Assembly (NCBI GenBank): GCA_028287035.1
Contig: JAQBQL010000251.1
Coordinates: 1 to 49,312 of the forward strand
Origin: Labilithrix sp.
Lineage (GTDB): Bacteria > Myxococcota > Polyangia > Polyangiales > Polyangiaceae
Direction: 5' to 3'
Length of the DNA stretch: 49,312 bases
Part shown: positions 27,637-35,840 of the stretch, one piece after another
How positions within the stretch are numbered: the first letter of the stretch is position 1
How the letters are laid out: each line of letters begins with the position of its first letter
Translations under genes and position numbers: made by a program
Notes under the pieces: model-generated
Told to the model about the DNA's origin: nothing
Database searches by the model: none
What the model saw: only the letters and a program-made list of their open reading frames with translations

Positions 27637-28128
27637 ATGGACCGCGATGCCGAGCACTGGGACGCTGTCGAAGAGGCCGTCGAGCTGATGCACGAGGAGC
27701 GCTTCCACGAGGCGCTCAAGGTGCTGCGGGCCATCCTCACCGAGGATCCGAAGAACCCGTACGCGTTCTTCTTCCTCGGCCAGGCCTTCTACGAGGTCGG
27801 CGAGATCGAGCCGGCCCGCGACGCCTACCGCGCCGCGCTCGCCCTCGCCCCCACGCACCTCGGCGCCCGGATCGCCCTCACCCACGTCGAGCGGAAGCTC
27901 GGACGCCACCGGGAGGCGATCAAGGAGGGCACGATTGCCGTGGAGCAGGCGCCCACCGACGGCGACGCGCTCTACGCGCTCGGCCTCGCCTACGCCGCGC
28001 GCGGCGAGGACGTCCCCGCCCGGCGTTATCTCGAGGCGTTCCTCAGGGCCGACTCGGAGCTCGAGACGCGCCTCGAGGTCGAGGCGCTGCTCGCGAACAT
28101 GGGCGGCGGGCCGCCGCCCACGAACTGA
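27637..28128 (+). CDS. TPR-repeat protein
   Basis: The ATG at 27637 gives 163 residues with no signal peptide. It consists of about four tetratricopeptide units: AVELMHEERFHEALKVLRAI, AFFFLGQAFYEVGEIEPARDAY, VERKLGRHREAIKEGTIAV and ALYALGLAYAARGEDVPARRY. Such repeats mediate protein-protein binding, here probably in the cytoplasm. It stands alone between a divergent membrane gene and a convergent lipoprotein gene whose stop codon directly abuts its own. Partners are unknown. Confidence 0.85.
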   Translation: MDRDAEHWDAVEEAVELMHEERFHEALKVLRAILTEDPKNPYAFFFLGQAFYEVGEIEPARDAYRAALALAPTHLGARIALTHVERKLGRHREAIKEGTIAVEQAPTDGDALYALGLAYAARGEDVPARRYLEAFLRADSELETRLEVEALLANMGGGPPPTN

Positions 28129-28755
28129 CTACTGCCCGCAGTTCTCGAAGCGGAACTGGGCGGACGACCGGCAGACCTTCTGCTGGCTCGGCGCCTCGGC
28201 GTCGGGGCAGGTGATGTTCGCCCAGATCCGGCCCGCCGCGACGGCGTGGTTCAACGAGGTGTCGAACGACACGGTGCACGCGCGCGAGCTGTAGGTCTCG
28301 CCCTTGCGCGTGACGTTCATGGTCACGTCGGGGCTGTCGGTCCCGCGGTTGATCTTGCCGGCGATGGTGACGGCGCCTCCGAACGCGCCCGTGAGCTGCG
28401 CGGTCGCGGCGACGTCGAACTGGTCGCCCGACTCCTTCACGTTGCACGTGATCGTGACGGTGCCCTGCTGATCCTCGCCGCCGTCGTCGACGGGGACCGG
28501 CGGCACGAGCAGCGGGCTGTTCGGGTCGGCGGGGTTCGACCGGCCCGCCGCGGGGTTACCGAAGTTCCCGATCGTGAACCAGGTGCCCGTCTGCGCGCAC
28601 TCGGTGGTGGTGTGCGTTCCGGGCGTGACCTGGCTGTCGAAGATCACGCGCGGAGTCGCTTGCGTATCGTCCCCGCAGCCGGCCGCGAGGACCGAGGTGA
28701 CGAGGGCTGCGCCCAGGCTGACGAGCGCGTGGCGGGCGTGGGTGCGTCGAAACAT
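28129..28755 (-). CDS. Predicted lipoprotein
   Basis: The 208-residue product has a strong lipoprotein leader (MFRRTHARHALV, hydrophobic core, LAAGC), Cys27 being the lipid site. The mature domain is beta-rich: IFDSQVTPGTHTTTECAQTG, WFTIGNFGNP, VTITCNVKESGDQFDVAA, GAVTIAGKINRG and AGRIWANITC, with six Cys that can pair. This resembles secreted jelly-roll proteins of delta-proteobacteria, but I do not recognise a named family. A TAGAAT hexamer at 28804-28799 on the reverse strand could be its -10 box, without a clear -35. The gene is 91 bases downstream of the trans-sulfuration gene on the same strand. Confidence 0.82.
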   Translation of the reverse strand: MFRRTHARHALVSLGAALVTSVLAAGCGDDTQATPRVIFDSQVTPGTHTTTECAQTGTWFTIGNFGNPAAGRSNPADPNSPLLVPPVPVDDGGEDQQGTVTITCNVKESGDQFDVAATAQLTGAFGGAVTIAGKINRGTDSPDVTMNVTRKGETYSSRACTVSFDTSLNHAVAAGRIWANITCPDAEAPSQQKVCRSSAQFRFENCGQ

Positions 28756-28846
28756 GGGGGAGCTCCGCGAGAGAGGGGAAGGGAAGGACTACGCGGTCAT
28801 TCTACATGACCTTGCCCGCTCCCGTGAAAACTCGCGGATCTCTCGC

Positions 28847-30016
28847 TCAGGCCGCGCCGGCCGCCGCGTGGAAACCGCGCGCGAGGTCGTCCTGCAGGTC
28901 GGCCAGGTCCTCCACGCCGACGCTGAGGCGGATGAGCCCGTCGCCGATCCCGAGCGCCTTCCGCTGCTCGGCCGGGACGCTCGCGTGGGTCATGATCGCC
29001 GGGTGCTCGGCGAGCGACTCGACGCCGCCGAGGCTCTCGGCACACACGAAGATGCGTACTGCCTTGAGGAACGCGGTCGAGGCGGCCAGCCCGCCCGCGA
29101 GCTCGAAGCTGATCATCCCGCCGGGGCCCTTCATCTGCTTTGCCGCGACGGCGTGGCCGGGGTGCGAGGCGAGCCCCGGATAGTAGACGCGCTCCACCTG
29201 CTTGTTCTCGGTGAGCGCCTGCGCGATCACCTGCGCGCTGGCGACGTGCTGCTTCATGCGGACGCCGAGGGTCTTCAGGCCGCGCAGCACCATGTAACAG
29301 TCGAACGGGCTCGGGACGCCGCCCACCGACTTCTGGAGGAAGTGGAGGCTCTCCGCGCGCGCCGCGTCGCTCGTGAGCACGGCGCCGCCCACCACGTCCG
29401 AGTGGCCGTTCAGGTACTTGGTCGTCGAGTGCACGACCATGGTCGCGCCGAGATCGATCGGCCGCTGGAGCATCGGGGTCGCGAAGGTGTTGTCGACCGC
29501 GAGCTCCGCGCCGGCCTTCCGCGCGACGTCGGCGATCGCCGCGATGTCCACGATCTTCAGCATCGGGTTCGACGGCGTCTCGACCCAGACGAGCCGCGTG
29601 TTCGGACGCATCGCCGCCTTCACCTTGGCGGGATCGCTCATGTCCATGAACGTCGCCTCGAGGCCCCACTGCTTCATCACCTTGTCGAAGATGCGGAAGG
29701 TGCCGCCGTACACGTCGTCGGCGCACAGCACGTGGTCGCCGCTCTTCAGGCCGAGCAGGATCGCGGTGGTCGCCGCGCAGCCGCTGCCGAACGCGACGCC
29801 GTGCTTCGCCCCTTCGAGCGCCGCGAGGCAGCCCTCGAGCGCGGTGCGCGTGGGGTTCCCGGCGCGCGAGTAGTCATAGTCCTTGTACCCGCCGGGGCCG
29901 TCCTGCGCGAACGTGCTCGACAGCACGATCGGCGTCATCACCGCGCCGTGGATCGGGTCGGGCTGCTGGCCCGCGTGGATGCAGAGGGTTTCCGGCCGGA
30001 GCGCTTCGTCGTGCAT
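28847..30016 (-). CDS. Trans-sulfuration PLP enzyme (cystathionine gamma-synthase / beta- or gamma-lyase family)
   Basis: The 389-residue protein belongs to the Cys/Met-metabolism PLP family. It shows TLCIHAGQQPDPIHGAVMTPI at the start, the YSRAGNPTRTALE motif that binds the cofactor phosphate, FGSGCAATTAIL, the DNTFATP loop, and the Schiff-base lysine at residue 200 in VHSTTKYLNGHSD. The closing LIRLSVGVEDLADLQDDL is typical. Sequence alone does not separate gamma-synthase (MetB) from the lyases (MetC, CGL). It acts in methionine or cysteine synthesis in the cytoplasm. A kinase-like gene ends nine bases upstream on the same strand, so the two are likely co-transcribed. Confidence 0.92.
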   Translation of the reverse strand: MHDEALRPETLCIHAGQQPDPIHGAVMTPIVLSSTFAQDGPGGYKDYDYSRAGNPTRTALEGCLAALEGAKHGVAFGSGCAATTAILLGLKSGDHVLCADDVYGGTFRIFDKVMKQWGLEATFMDMSDPAKVKAAMRPNTRLVWVETPSNPMLKIVDIAAIADVARKAGAELAVDNTFATPMLQRPIDLGATMVVHSTTKYLNGHSDVVGGAVLTSDAARAESLHFLQKSVGGVPSPFDCYMVLRGLKTLGVRMKQHVASAQVIAQALTENKQVERVYYPGLASHPGHAVAAKQMKGPGGMISFELAGGLAASTAFLKAVRIFVCAESLGGVESLAEHPAIMTHASVPAEQRKALGIGDGLIRLSVGVEDLADLQDDLARGFHAAAGAA

Positions 30017-30025
30017 GCCTGCCGC

Positions 30026-30766
30026 TTAGCACAGCGCCGCAAGCACCGCGCGCGCCGAGCGGGGCCGCGCGGCGCGCTCGTGGGCGAGGCACGCACGGAG
30101 CGCCGCGTCGAGATGGCCGGGCACCGCGAGCGGCTCTTCTGCCGCGATCGCGAGCAGCGCCGGGAGCGACGCGGCGTCGCGCGGCGGCTCGCCCGTGTGC
30201 GCGTGGAGAAAGCAGGCGGCGAGCGCGAAGAGATCGCTCTCGACGGAGGGCCGCTCGCCGCGGGCGATCTCGGGCGCGCAGTAACGAGCCGTCCCGCGGA
30301 ACGCGCCGTCGGGCGCCGGAGCATCCCGGTAGAAGGCGAGCTCGAGGTCGAGGAGCACGACGTGCGCGCCGGCGTCGTCGATGACGAGGTTCGACGGGCT
30401 GAGGTCGGCGTGCACGATGCCGAGCGGGCCGTCGGCATCGGTCGCCTCGTGCAGCGATGCGAGCGCCGCGAACGCCGCGCGCGTCGCCCGTTCCAGCCAG
30501 CGCGCGTCCAGCGGCCCCGCGAGGCGCGCCGCGAGCGTCCGGTGCGGGGTCCGCGCGAGCCGCAGGAACGGACCGTCGGCGTCGGCGCCCGCATCGACGA
30601 CGCGCGGGGTGGGATCCCCGCCGAGCGCACGGAGCAGCAGGGTCTCCTTCGCCAGATGCGCGTGCGCCTCGGGCATGCTGCGCTCGCGGAGCGAGAGGCG
30701 CTTCTCGACCACCACGATGCCCTCGCGTCCGTCTCCCTGCGTCAGCGTGATCTCCCGGACCTGCAT
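30026..30766 (-). CDS. Compact Ser/Thr protein-kinase-like protein
   Basis: In 246 residues the kinase core is almost complete. There is a candidate ATP-binding Lys22 (VVVEKRL), a catalytic loop HADLSPSN (119-126) with its Asp and Asn, and a metal-binding Asp in DLE (140-142) where DFG is usual. The activation segment ends with the APE motif (164-166), and Asp178 of helix F is present. The glycine-rich loop is degenerate (TQGDGREG) and the alpha-C region is short. There is no sensor or membrane segment, so it is probably soluble. Activity is plausible but not certain; a small-molecule kinase role is possible. It is just upstream of the trans-sulfuration gene. Confidence 0.8.
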   Translation of the reverse strand: MQVREITLTQGDGREGIVVVEKRLSLRERSMPEAHAHLAKETLLLRALGGDPTPRVVDAGADADGPFLRLARTPHRTLAARLAGPLDARWLERATRAAFAALASLHEATDADGPLGIVHADLSPSNLVIDDAGAHVVLLDLELAFYRDAPAPDGAFRGTARYCAPEIARGERPSVESDLFALAACFLHAHTGEPPRDAASLPALLAIAAEEPLAVPGHLDAALRACLAHERAARPRSARAVLAALC

Positions 30767-30813
30767 CGAAGTTTCGTGTGGCCGCGAGGCCCACCTCGGG
30801 TCATGGTAGGCCC

Positions 30814-31944
30814 GTGTCGAAGCCCTGGCTCGGTCTTGCTTGCCTCCCGCTCCTCCTTTCTCTCGGCCTCGTCTCGGCCTCGGCCTCCGTCGGCGGTTGC
30901 AACACCGCGGAGCTGTCGAACGCGAGCGGCAGCTCCAGCAGCGGCGGCACGAGCGGCGCGAGCGGTGATGATCCCGGCAGCGAGGATCCCGAGGCGGGCA
31001 CCAGCTCGGGCGCCGACGGCGCGGCCTCGATCAGCGTGCCCACCAGCACGAACGTGACGATCCAGACGGAGCCGGGCGATTCGGGCAAGGCGGTCCACGC
31101 CGCGATCGCCGCAGCCAAGAGCAGCGTCCACATGACGATCTACCTGCTCACGGACACGTCGGTGATGAACACGCTCGGCCAGCTGAAGGCGGCCGGCAAG
31201 GACGTGAAGGTGGTCCTCAACAAGACCTTCCCGCCGGACGGTGGCGACAACACGAACGCGTTCAACAAGCTGACGCAGCTCGGCGTCCCGGTGGTCTACG
31301 CGTCGTCCGCCTACACGTTCACCCACGCGAAGTCGGTCGTGATCGACAGCGCCAAGGTGCTCGTCATGACGATGAACCTCACGCAGAACAACTCGAACCG
31401 CGAGTTCATCGCGACCGACGGCGACCCGGCGGACGTGGCCGCCGCCGAGCAGCTCTTCGCCGCCGACTTCGCGGGCGCGGCGGTCAGCATCGACAGCAAG
31501 CTCATCGTTTCGCCGCAGCGGGCGCAGCCCAAGGACCCGCGGACGCGCCTCGGCGACCTGATGGCGAGCGCGAAGACCTCGCTCGACGTGGAGGTGCAGG
31601 CCCTGAGCGACACGTCGATCACCGGCGCCATCGTCGCCGCCCACAAGCGCGGCGTCGCGGTGCGCGTGGTCGTGTCCGGCGACCCCGGCCAGAGCGACGG
31701 CGAGGTGAACGCGGTGAGCGACCTCAAGGCGGCGGGCGTCCCGCTCCGCGGCGTGCTCACCCCGTACATCCACTCCAAGGTCGTCGTGGTCGACGGCACG
31801 AAGGTGTTCGTGGGAAGCCAGAATTTCACGGTGACGGCCCTCACGCAGAACCGCGAGATCGGCGTCGTGACCGACAATGCGGTCGAGGCGAAGAAGGTGG
31901 ACGACGTCATCGCCGGCGACTTCCAGGCGGGCTCCCCCTTCTAA
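30814..31944 (+). CDS. Lipoprotein of the phospholipase D superfamily
   Basis: The GTG at 30814 gives 376 residues with a lipoprotein leader (MSKPWLGLACLPLLL, then SVGGC). An in-frame start at 30778 adds 12 residues before the leader and is less likely. A Ser/Gly-rich linker precedes two PLD half-domains. Each has a complete HKD motif: HAKSVVID from His171 and HSKVVVVD from His320, both followed by a Val-phe/met-Asn core (MNLTQN, SQNFT) and NREIG/NREF. The enzyme would therefore be a surface or periplasmic phosphodiesterase acting on phospholipids or nucleic acid. The gene ends just before tRNA-His and diverges from the kinase gene. Confidence 0.88.
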   Translation: MSKPWLGLACLPLLLSLGLVSASASVGGCNTAELSNASGSSSSGGTSGASGDDPGSEDPEAGTSSGADGAASISVPTSTNVTIQTEPGDSGKAVHAAIAAAKSSVHMTIYLLTDTSVMNTLGQLKAAGKDVKVVLNKTFPPDGGDNTNAFNKLTQLGVPVVYASSAYTFTHAKSVVIDSAKVLVMTMNLTQNNSNREFIATDGDPADVAAAEQLFAADFAGAAVSIDSKLIVSPQRAQPKDPRTRLGDLMASAKTSLDVEVQALSDTSITGAIVAAHKRGVAVRVVVSGDPGQSDGEVNAVSDLKAAGVPLRGVLTPYIHSKVVVVDGTKVFVGSQNFTVTALTQNREIGVVTDNAVEAKKVDDVIAGDFQAGSPF

Positions 31945-31948
31945 GGGC

Positions 31949-31977
31949 TTCCCAAGTGGCCGGCGGCTGGCTATGGT
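31949..31977 (+). promoter_or_regulatory. Candidate sigma-70-type promoter of tRNA-His
   Basis: TTCCCA (31949-31954) and TATGGT (31972-31977) are separated by 17 bases and each match four of six consensus positions. Transcription would begin about a dozen bases before the tRNA. The location and spacing are right for a tRNA gene, but GC-rich genomes give frequent chance matches. Confidence 0.4.
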
Positions 31978-31995
31978 GGCCACCGTTTCGGTTCT

Positions 31996-32072
31996 GGTGG
32001 TCGTAGCTCAGTTGGTAGAGCGCCGGATTGTGGCTCCGGCTGTCGCGGGTTCAAGCCCCGTCGATCACCCCA
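31996..32072 (+). tRNA. tRNA-His (anticodon GTG)
   Basis: The 77-base cloverleaf has an eight-pair acceptor including the His-specific extra G at -1 paired with C73; the third-position G-U is the only wobble. The D arm (GTAGCTCAGTTGGTAGAGC), the anticodon arm with loop TTGTGGC (anticodon GTG at 32030-32032) and the T arm (GGGTTCAAGCCCC) are all normal. CCA is encoded at the end. The identity is certain from the anticodon and the G-1:C73 pair. Confidence 0.98.
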
Positions 32073-32095
32073 GTTTCTCATCTCAGCGGCACGTG

Positions 32096-32146
32096 AGCGA
32101 GAGCGCAGGCCAACAGCATACGGCGCTGCGACTCTCGCTTTTCTTT
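32096..32146 (+). terminator. Rho-independent terminator after tRNA-His
   Basis: The arm AGCGAGAGCGCAG (32096-32108) pairs with CTGCG-A-CTCTCGCT (32126-32139), with one bulged A, around a 17-base loop. It is followed by TTTCTTT (32140-32146). The stem plus T-rich tract 24 bases beyond the CCA end fits an intrinsic terminator for the tRNA transcript. Confidence 0.75.
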
Positions 32147-32179
32147 ACCCGGGGTGCCGGGGAGAGGCAGGATCGGCCG

Positions 32180-32560
32180 ATGCGCCGCCTGCCTCGACTC
32201 GCTCGACTCGTGACGGCCCTCGCCGCGCCAGCCCTCGTCGCGCTGTCCTTCGCGTGCGCCGGTTGCGCCCACGAGAAGCTGCCGCCGCCGGTCGCGCTCC
32301 GCGCCGACGCCCAGAACGTCGAGATCATCAGCGAGCCGCCGAACCCGGAGATCTACGAGCCCGCGGGCGAGGTGACGGCGAAGATCGTCGGGCGCGACAA
32401 CTCGGTTTCCCTTCGCGAGGCGTTCAACACCCTCCGCAACCAGGCCGCCGCGAAGGGCGCGACGTTCGTGGCCGTCGACGAGATCTCCTCGACTGCCGCG
32501 TGGGATCTGAGCGGCCGCACCATCCTCACCCTCGTCGGCACCGCCTACCGGACGAAGTAG
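32180..32560 (+). CDS. DUF4156-like small lipoprotein
   Basis: The ATG at 32180 follows a GAGGCAGGA stretch and gives 126 residues with a leader (MRRLPRLARLVTALAAPALVAL) ending CAGC. The mature core has VEIISEPPNPEIYEPAGEVTAKI, a helix LREAFNTLRNQAAAKGATFVAVDEI and the final ILTLVGTAYRT. This is the order and spacing of DUF4156, a RcsF-related small lipoprotein family of the outer membrane. The function in myxobacteria is unknown. The stop TAG forms part of a 16-base palindrome with the convergent gene's stop. Confidence 0.82.
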   Translation: MRRLPRLARLVTALAAPALVALSFACAGCAHEKLPPPVALRADAQNVEIISEPPNPEIYEPAGEVTAKIVGRDNSVSLREAFNTLRNQAAAKGATFVAVDEISSTAAWDLSGRTILTLVGTAYRTK

Positions 32561-32568
32561 CTACTTCG
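32553..32568. repeat. Perfect 16-base palindrome joining two stop codons
   Basis: CGAAGTAGCTACTTCG is a perfect inverted repeat with no loop, centred exactly on the boundary between the TAG of the DUF4156 gene and the reverse TAG of the NlpC/P60 gene. The arms encode the last codons of both proteins. A hairpin here could end or slow transcription from either side, but there is no T tract. Confidence 0.6.
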
Positions 32569-33262
32569 CGCCCTTGTAACGGATGGGCCGGAAGAGCCGG
32601 CCATCGGAGATGCGCAGGGTGGTCTCGTTCACGACCGTGAACGTCGAGATCTTCTCCGACGCGGTCGTCCCGCAGCGCGACTCCTGGAGGATGTGCGCGG
32701 TCCCGCGCTCCTTGTCCGCCCACCCGCCGAAGAGCATCACGTGGCCCGCGCCGTTGAGCGCGTCGCCCGGCTCGAGGTCGTCGACGGCGATGAGCGAGCT
32801 CACGTGCGTCGAGTAGGGAGCGAGCGTGCGCGTGGTCTCCCCCGGCGGAGCGAGCCCCCACGACCACGAGACGAACCCCGAGCAGTCGCTGCGATAGTCG
32901 TCCCAGTCGTCGGTCTTCGCGCCGCCGTTACGGACGCAGGTGCCGCCGCAGATCACGTCGTGACCGCCGTTCGGCCCGCCGCAGTACGGCATGTCGACGT
33001 CGATCCACTGCCTCGCGCGCGCCAGCGTCCGCGCCGACCACGAGGAGTCGCTCGCCGGCGCCGAGGGCGTGGTCTGGACGGGGTCGGGCTCGTCCGCCTC
33101 GTCGGCGCCCCCGTTCTCGCCGGGATCCGCGGTTCCGGCCGCATACGACCGGCGCCCGTTGGTCAGGACTGATGGATCGTCGCTGCACCCCTGACCCAGG
33201 ACGCCGACGGCCAAGAGTGCGAAAAGGTAGCGAAACGTACGCACGAGCCACGGAGAGAGCAC
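32561..33262 (-). CDS. NlpC/P60-like lipoprotein
   Basis: The 233-residue product has a lipoprotein leader (MLSPWLVRTFRYLFALLAVGVLGQGC) and a long acidic Pro/Ser linker up to about residue 75. The catalytic domain has the nucleophile Cys127 in DCSGFVSWSWG and His174 in GHVMLFGGW, the pattern of NlpC/P60 cysteine peptidases that cut peptidoglycan peptides or amide bonds. Spacing and the polar residue after His are normal. Two further Cys pairs (PYCGG, ICGGTC) suggest disulfides outside the cytoplasm. The gene has its own start next to the deacetylase gene, 33 bases away on the same strand, and ends against the convergent DUF4156 gene. Confidence 0.83.
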   Translation of the reverse strand: MLSPWLVRTFRYLFALLAVGVLGQGCSDDPSVLTNGRRSYAAGTADPGENGGADEADEPDPVQTTPSAPASDSSWSARTLARARQWIDVDMPYCGGPNGGHDVICGGTCVRNGGAKTDDWDDYRSDCSGFVSWSWGLAPPGETTRTLAPYSTHVSSLIAVDDLEPGDALNGAGHVMLFGGWADKERGTAHILQESRCGTTASEKISTFTVVNETTLRISDGRLFRPIRYKGAK

Positions 33263-33295
33263 GCGCCGTGCCGGCGCGGTGTCGGAAAAGACGGC

Positions 33296-34312
33296 TCAGC
33301 CCGCGGACTTCCACGTCCGGTACGCCACCGCGCCCGCGCGCGAGATGTCGTCCGAGTCGGCGCTCGCGGCGATGTCGGTCGCCGCGCCGCTCGCCATGCC
33401 GAGCGTCGCCGCCAGCAGACCGGACTCGAGGGCCACCAGGTCGTAGCCGCCTTCGAGGACGAGGGCGATTCGCCCCTCGGCGCTCCGGTCGGCGACGCCG
33501 CGGAGGCTGCGGGCCATCCATCCGAACGCGTCCGCCGTGAGCGCCATCTCGGCGAGCGGATCGCGCGCCGAAGCATCGAACCCGGCGCTCACGAGCACGA
33601 GCTCGGGCGCGTATTCCTCGAGCACGGGGAGGATGACGCGCTCGAAGGCGGCCCGGTAGACCGCGTCACCACCGCCGGCCGTGAGCGGCACGTTGACGGT
33701 GTAGCCCGTGCCGTCGCCGGTGCCGGTCTCGGCGACCGCGCCGGTGCCCGGGTAGAACGGGTATTGATGCGTGGAGACGTAGAGGACGCTCGGGTCCGAC
33801 ACGAACGCGTCCTGCGTGCCGTTGCCGTGGTGCACGTCCCAGTCGACGATCGCGACGCGCTTCACGCCGCGTGCGCGCGCATGGGCGGCGGCGATCGCCA
33901 CGTTGTTGAGGAGGCAGAACCCCATCGCCTGTCCTGGCCGCGCGTGGTGGCCGGGCGGCCGGACGAGGGCGACGCCGCGTTTCACGGGGCCATCGAGCAG
34001 CGCGTCGACGAGAGCGATCGTCCCGCCGGCCGCGAGCTCCGCGGTCGCCACGCTCTCCGGGCCGACGTAGGTATCCGCGTCGATGTAGCCTTGCTCGCCG
34101 CTCAGGGTGCGCAGCCAGTCGAGGAACTTCGGGTCGTGGACCCTCGCGAGCTCCTCTTCGGTGGCTCGGCGCGGCTCGATCGACGCGAACGACAGCTCGG
34201 TCCGTTCGATGGCGGCGACGGCCGCTTCGAGCCTTTCCGGGCGCTCGGGATGGTATCCGTTCGAGCGGTGACGGAAGAACCGGGGGTCGGAGAGAAGAAC
34301 GGCGTCAGTCAT
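33296..34312 (-). CDS. Histone-deacetylase-family (class II / acetylpolyamine-type) hydrolase
   Basis: The ATG at 34312 gives 338 residues, the usual size. The arginase-deacetylase fold residues are intact: GHHARPG (His122-His123 general base), DWDVHHGNGTQD with zinc ligands Asp159 and His161, and GFDASARDPLA with Asp246. GGYD-type loop EGGYDLVALESG completes the site. Bacterial members deacetylate polyamines, acetoin-related metabolites or protein lysines. Substrate class cannot be fixed from sequence. The gene diverges from the HAMP protein gene with 69 bases between starts. Confidence 0.92.
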   Translation of the reverse strand: MTDAVLLSDPRFFRHRSNGYHPERPERLEAAVAAIERTELSFASIEPRRATEEELARVHDPKFLDWLRTLSGEQGYIDADTYVGPESVATAELAAGGTIALVDALLDGPVKRGVALVRPPGHHARPGQAMGFCLLNNVAIAAAHARARGVKRVAIVDWDVHHGNGTQDAFVSDPSVLYVSTHQYPFYPGTGAVAETGTGDGTGYTVNVPLTAGGGDAVYRAAFERVILPVLEEYAPELVLVSAGFDASARDPLAEMALTADAFGWMARSLRGVADRSAEGRIALVLEGGYDLVALESGLLAATLGMASGAATDIAASADSDDISRAGAVAYRTWKSAG

Positions 34313-34381
34313 GAGTTGCCGCTGAAGCGTGCACGATGATAGCGTCTTCGAGCAGTTTCCAAGAAACGTTCCGAGGGCGGA

Positions 34382-35794
34382 ATGCGAAACAAAATCATCG
34401 CAGTCAACGCCGTGATCGTGCTCATCGTGGGGCTGCTCGCCTTCGCGATTGTACGCACGCAAATCGCGGCCGAGACAAGCAGTACCGATCAGCTGAAGAG
34501 AAGTGCGCGACGTGACGTGGCCGGAGCTGCAGCCCAGCTCCAGCTCGACGGGTTGCGTGCGGAGCGGTGGCTCACCGCAAAGGCCAACGATCCCGCGACG
34601 CGCGGGGCGCTGGGCAGAGCGACCGCGGACGCCCGCGCCGACGCGGCGCGCCAGCTCTGCGATCAGATTGCGAGCACGGCCGCCGGGGCGCTGGGGGCCA
34701 AGCCCTCGATCGTCGCCATGGTCGACACGGGCGGAAGGATCGTGGGCCGGAACGGCTCGGACCTGAACCGCGGCGACGACATCGGGTCGACGTACCCGGC
34801 GTTCAAGGCGGCCATCGCCGCCGGCCACTCGGGATCGGACGTGTGGACGTCGAAGGGCGACCAGTACATCGCGTCCTACGCGCCGGTGCGCTCCGAGGAC
34901 CGTCCGGCCGGGATGCTCATCATCGGCATCGCGATCAACGACGCGCTCGCTCGCGTCAACGAGACCACGACGGGCCGCGGGGTCCTTCTCGTCTCCGCGG
35001 CGGGCGACGTCGTGGCCGCCACGAACAACGCGAGCGGCGAGGTGCGCACCGCCGTCACCTCCGGCGCGGGCGACGTGAAGAGCGCGCTCGGCACCGGCAC
35101 CGTGATCGGCGGCGGCTCGGGCGACGTCATCTACGCGGCCGCCCCGCTCGCCGGGTTCGGCGACGGCAAGAGCACCGCGGTGGTCGCGGCCGCCCCGGCG
35201 TCGCTCCTTCCGAGCACCGGCGCGATCCCGCTCTCGATCCTCGGCGCGACCGCCCTCGGTCTCGTGCTGGTCATCGCCGGCGGCTGGTTCCTCGGCAACT
35301 ACATCTCGCGGCCCATCGCTTCGCTCGAGGAGGGCCTCCTCATGATCCTCAACGGGCAGACCGACAAGCGCTTCGAGCTCGATCACGCGGAGCTCGGCGG
35401 CCTCGCCTTCCGCATCGATCAGCTGCTGAACCAGCTGATGGGCGTCGAGGAAGACAACACCGACGACGAGGGCCGCGTCTCGAAGGCGCCGACCGCGGCG
35501 AGCTTCGGTGATGCGCTCGCCGTCGACCGCAGCGCCAACAGCGCGGCGGGGGTCGACGTCGATGCCGCGCGTCTCGCGGCGGAGCCCGAAGGCGCGTACT
35601 ACGCGCGGCTCTACGGCGAGTACATCGCGGCCAAGAAGGCGCTCGGCGAGCCGGTCGACCACATCACCGACGCGACCTTCAGGACGCGCATCCAGGGCAT
35701 GGAGCAGGACGCGCAGACCAAGCACGGCCGTCCCGTCCGTTATCAGGTGCAATCGAACGGCCGCGAGGTCGTTCTTCTCGCCGTTCCGCTCTGA
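34382..35794 (+). CDS. Two-helix HAMP protein with MXAN_5187-like C-terminal domain, no kinase
   Basis: The 470-residue protein has a first helix (about 7-26), a periplasmic Cache-like region (about 30-285) and a second helix (about 290-315, ILGATALGLVLVIAGGWFLG). A HAMP-like linker then follows (ISRPIASLEEGLLMILNGQTDKRFEL). Instead of a kinase or methyl-accepting domain, the cytoplasmic part is a short variable stretch and a C-terminal domain of about 75 residues (YYARLYGEYIAAKKALGEP, ITDATFRTRIQGME, GRPVRYQVQ). This resembles the domain of myxobacterial MXAN_5187-type proteins from memory; that comparison is unverified. It would link periplasmic sensing to an unknown partner. A HEAT gene follows 46 bases downstream. 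Confidence 0.8.
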   Translation: MRNKIIAVNAVIVLIVGLLAFAIVRTQIAAETSSTDQLKRSARRDVAGAAAQLQLDGLRAERWLTAKANDPATRGALGRATADARADAARQLCDQIASTAAGALGAKPSIVAMVDTGGRIVGRNGSDLNRGDDIGSTYPAFKAAIAAGHSGSDVWTSKGDQYIASYAPVRSEDRPAGMLIIGIAINDALARVNETTTGRGVLLVSAAGDVVAATNNASGEVRTAVTSGAGDVKSALGTGTVIGGGSGDVIYAAAPLAGFGDGKSTAVVAAAPASLLPSTGAIPLSILGATALGLVLVIAGGWFLGNYISRPIASLEEGLLMILNGQTDKRFELDHAELGGLAFRIDQLLNQLMGVEEDNTDDEGRVSKAPTAASFGDALAVDRSANSAAGVDVDAARLAAEPEGAYYARLYGEYIAAKKALGEPVDHITDATFRTRIQGMEQDAQTKHGRPVRYQVQSNGREVVLLAVPL

Positions 35795-35840
35795 AGAACG
35801 ACGTGCACGGTGCGCGGAGTGCCTTAGTGTAGGAGCCCAC

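Noticed and set aside
28799..28804. TAGAAT as -10 box of the 28129 lipoprotein gene
   Set aside because: Good hexamer at a plausible distance, but no acceptable -35 at 16-18 bases, so it was not listed as a promoter.
28574..31057. Forward 827-codon frame across the trans-sulfuration and kinase genes
   Set aside because: No motifs; antisense to two genes with intact catalytic residues.
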